Part shown: positions 5,748 to 8,323 of the stretch, in pieces
How positions within the stretch are numbered: the first letter of the stretch is position 1
Layout: the number at the start of each line of letters is the position of its first letter
Origin: Clostridiaceae bacterium
GTDB taxonomy: Bacteria > Bacillota > Clostridia > DSM-8532
Length of the DNA: 8,323 bases
Assembly: GCA_012727625.1 (NCBI GenBank)
Contig: JAAYGP010000051.1
Span: 1-8,323 of the forward strand
Direction of reading: 5' to 3'
The notes under the pieces: generated by a model
Seen by the model: the letters and a program-made list of their open reading frames with translations, nothing else
The model's database searches: none
What the model was told of the DNA's origin: nothing
Position numbers and translations under genes: made by a program

Positions 5748-6552
5748 AATTTGCTTTTTTTTGCTCAGTATCTATGCCCAATTGGGTTAAAATCGCTTCA
5801 GCGGCTTCCCTTACCGCTTTTATGAAATAATAATTATAATCATCCTTTTCAGCATTTAGGTTTTTAAGGAAAAAATCAATGGCACCGCTTTCAGAGCAGG
5901 CATCGGCAAAACCGATATTATAAGGGATTACATGAATATTAACAAAGCCAAAACGTCTTTTTATTGCTTTAAGGTTATACCTTGAGTCTTTATCATATCT
6001 GCTTAAAATAATCATTGCCTTGTCTTTTATATCGCCAAAGCAATTAACAAAATCTTCAAGAACAAGAACATTCTGATTCAGGTTTACAATTACAAGATCT
6101 GATTTTTCAATAATTATGCATGAAATATCATTATTACCTGATGCCGTATCCACAAATACCAGCTCATAATACTTAACCGCCGATTGCAGTATCATCTGAA
6201 TAACACTTTTCAGATTATTCAAATACAATTCTTTGTTTGTATTTCTTGTCCCGCATAATAAATCCAGCCTGTTTTTTAAAATAGTGGTGGTGTAACTGGA
6301 AATATCGTTTTTTTCAAGCTTGTTAAATTTTATAACACGACTTAAAGCATCAATCCCCGTATCAGACAGATCGGTAAGTTCATGATAAATATTTTTTCTG
6401 TCAATAAAAGCGTATTCCAGGGCACTTTTGTCAAAATGATTGTGCGCCATCAGGATTCGCATGCGATATTCCAGTGCTGTTAATACAGCTATTGCAATCA
6501 TATTGTGTGTTGTACCGAGCTGATGAAAATTGCTCCAAAATGAAACCTGCAT
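5746..6552 (-). CDS. ParA/TadZ(CpaE)-like protein with a degenerate Walker A
   Basis: A 268-residue protein. The ATG at 6552 follows AAGGGGAGG with good spacing, so the start is firm. The N-terminus, VSFWSNFHQLGTTHN (residues 3-17), sits where ParA/MinD proteins have KGGxGKTT; the GTT survives but the lysines are absent. A Walker B-like YELVFVDTASG lies at 129-139, a base-contact-like ILSRYD at 182-187 and the ParA-family VIPYN at 208-212. These order the protein as a SIMIBI/MinD-ParA fold. In Tad loci TadZ/CpaE proteins of this fold localise the machinery to a cell site, often with atypical ATPase motifs. The stop overlaps the ribosome binding site of the ATPase gene, so the two are coupled. 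The 5' part overlaps the upstream gene by 122 nt in another frame. Nucleotide hydrolysis is uncertain without the P-loop lysine. Confidence 0.82.
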   Translation of the reverse strand: MQVSFWSNFHQLGTTHNMIAIAVLTALEYRMRILMAHNHFDKSALEYAFIDRKNIYHELTDLSDTGIDALSRVIKFNKLEKNDISSYTTTILKNRLDLLCGTRNTNKELYLNNLKSVIQMILQSAVKYYELVFVDTASGNNDISCIIIEKSDLVIVNLNQNVLVLEDFVNCFGDIKDKAMIILSRYDKDSRYNLKAIKRRFGFVNIHVIPYNIGFADACSESGAIDFFLKNLNAEKDDYNYYFIKAVREAAEAILTQLGIDTEQKKAN

Positions 6553-7234
6553 CTTTCTGCCCTCCCCTTTGCGCTTTTTTCAATGCCTTATACAAAATCT
6601 TTTTTTCTGTTCCAAAAAGGCCTGTAATGCAGTCAACAAGCATGTTTTTAAGATCATTTGATATTTTTGTGAACTTAAAAATATCATCATACTGGCTTTT
6701 TAACCTGCATTCATAATCGTTTTCATTCAAAGCAAACTCATATTTTGCAATTATGTTGGTATACTGGGCTGATTGAAGAAGTGAATCAATATACCTTGTG
6801 TTTATTTTTGAATAAACTATGTCCCGGATTATACGGACTGAATCCGGCCGGTTTTTAATATGGCTTATGCAGGATGAAAGCGGAACGGTATGATGCCTGC
6901 ATAAATCTGTCACTATAAAAAGTGCCTTTAAATTTTCAATCAGTTCAAGAGCTTTGATGTTCACCCCAAAATCAACCAGCAAAACAGTATAATTCTCAAA
7001 AGGCAGATTTGCAAGCTCAATGTCTTCACAATTCAAAAAAACATCAACACCTCTGTAATCTACACTGTCTTGCGCGTATAAACCGGTGGGTATGGAATAT
7101 TTAAGCTCTTCCTGCCTTGATTGGTCAATAATAGCAACATTCTCGCCAATCAAATGAAGAATTCGTGAAAAATATAGAATTATATCCGATTTACAAAACC
7201 CGGTAAAACCAATCGCTTTACACGTATTAGCCAT
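6431..7234 (-). CDS. Second ParA-like protein with a nearly complete P-loop
   Basis: A 267-residue protein from an ATG with AGGGG 5 nt upstream. The start is confirmed by an immediate P-loop-like GFTGFCKSD (residues 9-17), which differs from GxxGxGK[ST] by a Cys in place of the last Gly. VAIIDQSR (33-40) and a Walker B-like YTVLLVDFG (82-90), then FIVTD (106-110), complete a ParA/MinD-like pattern. Overall it is diverged, with a helical C-terminal half. Roughly the last 40 residues (after RGGQKDAG, about 223-230) are read out of frame through the start of the next gene, look low-constraint and may be a run-on tail after loss of an original stop. It may pair with the downstream TadZ-like protein, or the two may be halves of a former or conditional fusion; both are inference. 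Confidence 0.72.
   Translation of the reverse strand: MANTCKAIGFTGFCKSDIILYFSRILHLIGENVAIIDQSRQEELKYSIPTGLYAQDSVDYRGVDVFLNCEDIELANLPFENYTVLLVDFGVNIKALELIENLKALFIVTDLCRHHTVPLSSCISHIKNRPDSVRIIRDIVYSKINTRYIDSLLQSAQYTNIIAKYEFALNENDYECRLKSQYDDIFKFTKISNDLKNMLVDCITGLFGTEKKILYKALKKAQRGGQKDAGFILEQFSSARYNTQYDCNSCINSTGISHANPDGAQSF
6561..6568 (-). promoter_or_regulatory. Strong ribosome binding site inside the upstream ParA-like gene
   Basis: AGGGGAGG lies 8 nt before the ATG at 6552 while the upstream gene is still being read in another frame. This shows that the second TadZ-like protein initiates independently, 122 nt before the upstream gene stops. Confidence 0.75.
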
Positions 7235-7417
7235 ATTCGCCCCTGTATGATAGTTAATACTTCATACGTTCCTTTCTTAAAATTTTATCTGATTTTTAAG
7301 CTTCTCCCTGATAACAGGCGGATTTTAAATCCGTTAATCCGGAGCAAAAACTATATTCATAACCTTATGTCCACAGTTGTATTTTTAATTTAATAGCATG
7401 ATGCAGCCTGAATTAGT
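7235..7417. other. 183-bp intergenic region before the ParA-like genes
   Basis: AT-rich, with no gene. It contains a small palindrome (7319-7333) and, on the minus strand, an AAAGGA site followed by a three-codon ORF (ATG AAG TAT stop, 7265-7254) about 20 nt before the ParA-like start. I see no convincing -35/-10 pair and no U-tract terminator. A promoter here is plausible because this is the largest gap in the upstream half of the locus, but I cannot place one. Confidence 0.45.
7319..7333. repeat. Short palindrome in the intergenic region
   Basis: cggattttaaatccg gives 7-bp arms around one base. It could be an operator-sized site or a weak hairpin. It has no tract of U residues after it in the direction of transcription. 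Confidence 0.35.
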
Positions 7418-8323
7418 TCACTGAAAACCATTCGAATCAGAATCATCATCAGTATCATTTGTTTCAATACTTTCCTGTTCCCGGTCGGTGTTTTGTTCTC
7501 TAATCATTTCTTCAATCAGCTTTTTGTTCTTTCCTTTTTCCTCTTCAACTCCCATTGAAACATCATTTAAAACCGTTATATTCATCAGGCTCAATCGATT
7601 TTCAAGGATTGTCCTTGCTTCTCTTGCAAGGTGATCCTGAGCTTTTTGCAGGATGTTCGGATCTCTTTTCATCAGATTAAACACATCTGTATTTGCAGGA
7701 TAAAAAGGGATTGCGGCTTCCTGCATCTCCGGAAGAATATATGTGGTAACATGAATCTTGCTGCCAGGGTTAATATATGCGTCAATAATCGCACTGCTTA
7801 TATTCAATATTTCAGTTTCGTCAAGCCACAGCCAAACTGTGTTCTCTTTAAGATTTATATTTTTTATCTGTTTTTTACTGAGAACAATATAGCTCTCACC
7901 ATTTGGGAAAGTAATTCTTACATCCACAAAATCCCCTTTTTCCTGATTTGATTGAATAAGGAACATATTAAACTCAACTTCGCGGATATCATTTACAAGT
8001 GTGCTCTCCGATGCCATTGATTTAAAAACAACTGCCCCGGCGGGCAATGTAACGATATTAATTTTTCCCATATCCGTTTCATCAAACAGCAAATCCTGAG
8101 CCGTTTCAAGCTTTATGTTAACCTTATCAAAAAGCTCCGGAGTAAGAATTGTACCGTATTTTATTTCCTCCTTAGGTATGTAAGCTTCCCTGTTCAGTGA
8201 GTATAGCTGAAAGCTTAGTTCCTGTATCTTTTCATCACTTTCTTTTTGAATCTTTTCTATTTTTGTCCGGTAAATATAATATGCAGAACCCGCAATTGCC
8301 GCAATTAAAACCAAAGTGAGAAT
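7418..8323 (-). CDS. cpaB: CpaB/RcpC-like SAF-domain pilus assembly protein, 5' end cut by window
   Basis: The frame is open to the window edge; a TTG at 8314 lies inside the membrane helix, so the true start is outside. About 301 residues are visible. They begin with the rest of an N-terminal helix (ILTLVLIAAIAGSAYYIY), then a charged, possibly coiled segment (TKIEKIQKESDEKIQELS). An SAF-type domain at about residues 44-100 has the pattern YIPKEEIKYGTILTPELF and ends LPAGAVVFKSM. A beta-rich domain follows with GDFVDVRITFPNGESYIVLS, the region where CpaB/RcpC carries its VDV motif. In Tad systems CpaB/RcpC sits outside the inner membrane and works with the secretion channel; in a Firmicute it would face the wall. 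The last 45 or so residues are a charged, acidic, low-complexity tail (NDTDDDSDSNGFQ), which is unusual. The order cpaB, tadZ, tadA, tadB/C supports the call. Confidence 0.82.
   Translation of the reverse strand: MLTLVLIAAIAGSAYYIYRTKIEKIQKESDEKIQELSFQLYSLNREAYIPKEEIKYGTILTPELFDKVNIKLETAQDLLFDETDMGKINIVTLPAGAVVFKSMASESTLVNDIREVEFNMFLIQSNQEKGDFVDVRITFPNGESYIVLSKKQIKNINLKENTVWLWLDETEILNISSAIIDAYINPGSKIHVTTYILPEMQEAAIPFYPANTDVFNLMKRDPNILQKAQDHLAREARTILENRLSLMNITVLNDVSMGVEEEKGKNKKLIEEMIREQNTDREQESIETNDTDDDSDSNGFQ

Noticed and set aside
5738..5749. TTG start for the ATPase at 5749
   Set aside because: It lies upstream of the only good ribosome binding site, whose spacing fits the ATG at 5737.
8312..8314. 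TTG at 8314 as the true start of the CpaB-like protein
   Set aside because: The frame and the hydrophobic helix continue upstream to the window edge, so the gene is cut rather than started here.
1..8323. CRISPR array, tRNA, rRNA or riboswitch
   Set aside because: No regularly spaced repeats, no cloverleaf or conserved RNA sequence was seen on either strand.

Overview
The window is AT-rich with strong GGAGG-type ribosome binding sites, which points to a Firmicute, most likely in Clostridia. Every convincing gene lies on the minus strand, so the locus is transcribed from position 8323 toward position 1. I identify it as a divergent Tad/Flp-type (type IVc) pilus or secretion locus. The evidence is an ordered set of pilus-assembly families: a CpaB/RcpC-like SAF protein, two ParA/TadZ(CpaE)-like proteins, a CpaF/TadA-like ATPase and a very large TadB/TadC-like membrane platform. 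Small single-helix pilin-like proteins follow.

Layout in transcription order. 8323-7418: SAF-domain protein, cut at its 5' end by the window edge. 7417-7235: 183-bp gap with a small palindrome and no gene. 7234-6431 and 6552-5746: two SIMIBI/ParA-like proteins in different frames with an unusually long 122-nt overlap; the second has a near-perfect Shine-Dalgarno inside the first. 5737-3878: ATPase with an intact Walker A and an extra N-terminal membrane anchor. 3885-1870: 671-residue platform that looks like TadB and TadC in one chain. 1411-968 and 655-278: two related pilin-like proteins. 265-1: a third small anchored protein, cut at its 3' end by the window edge. The core genes overlap or nearly touch (ATPase start 8 nt past the TadZ-like stop, ATPase/platform overlap 8 nt, 12 nt between the last two genes), as expected of one operon.

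The clearest unexpected feature lies between the platform and the first pilin-like gene. A 424-bp element (1447-1870) is bounded by an exact 16-bp direct repeat (1431-1446 and 1871-1886). It has imperfect 14-bp terminal inverted repeats, subterminal hairpins at both ends and one small unrecognised ORF. Removing the element and one repeat copy restores an 18-nt spacing between the platform stop codon and the pilin start. The insertion therefore split a tight operon, yet rebuilt the platform stop codon from the duplicated target (TAA became TAG). This looks like a MITE or a non-autonomous insertion with a long target duplication.

Likely joint function (inference): the ATPase powers the platform, which would extrude or secrete the pilin-like subunits. 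The SAF protein would act outside the membrane, and the two TadZ-like proteins would position the machine. I see no prepilin peptidase, secretin or canonical Flp pilin here; any would lie outside the window. Other structures worth noting are a perfect 12-bp-arm palindrome inside the platform's last codons and a GC-rich 11-bp-arm hairpin after the first pilin-like gene.
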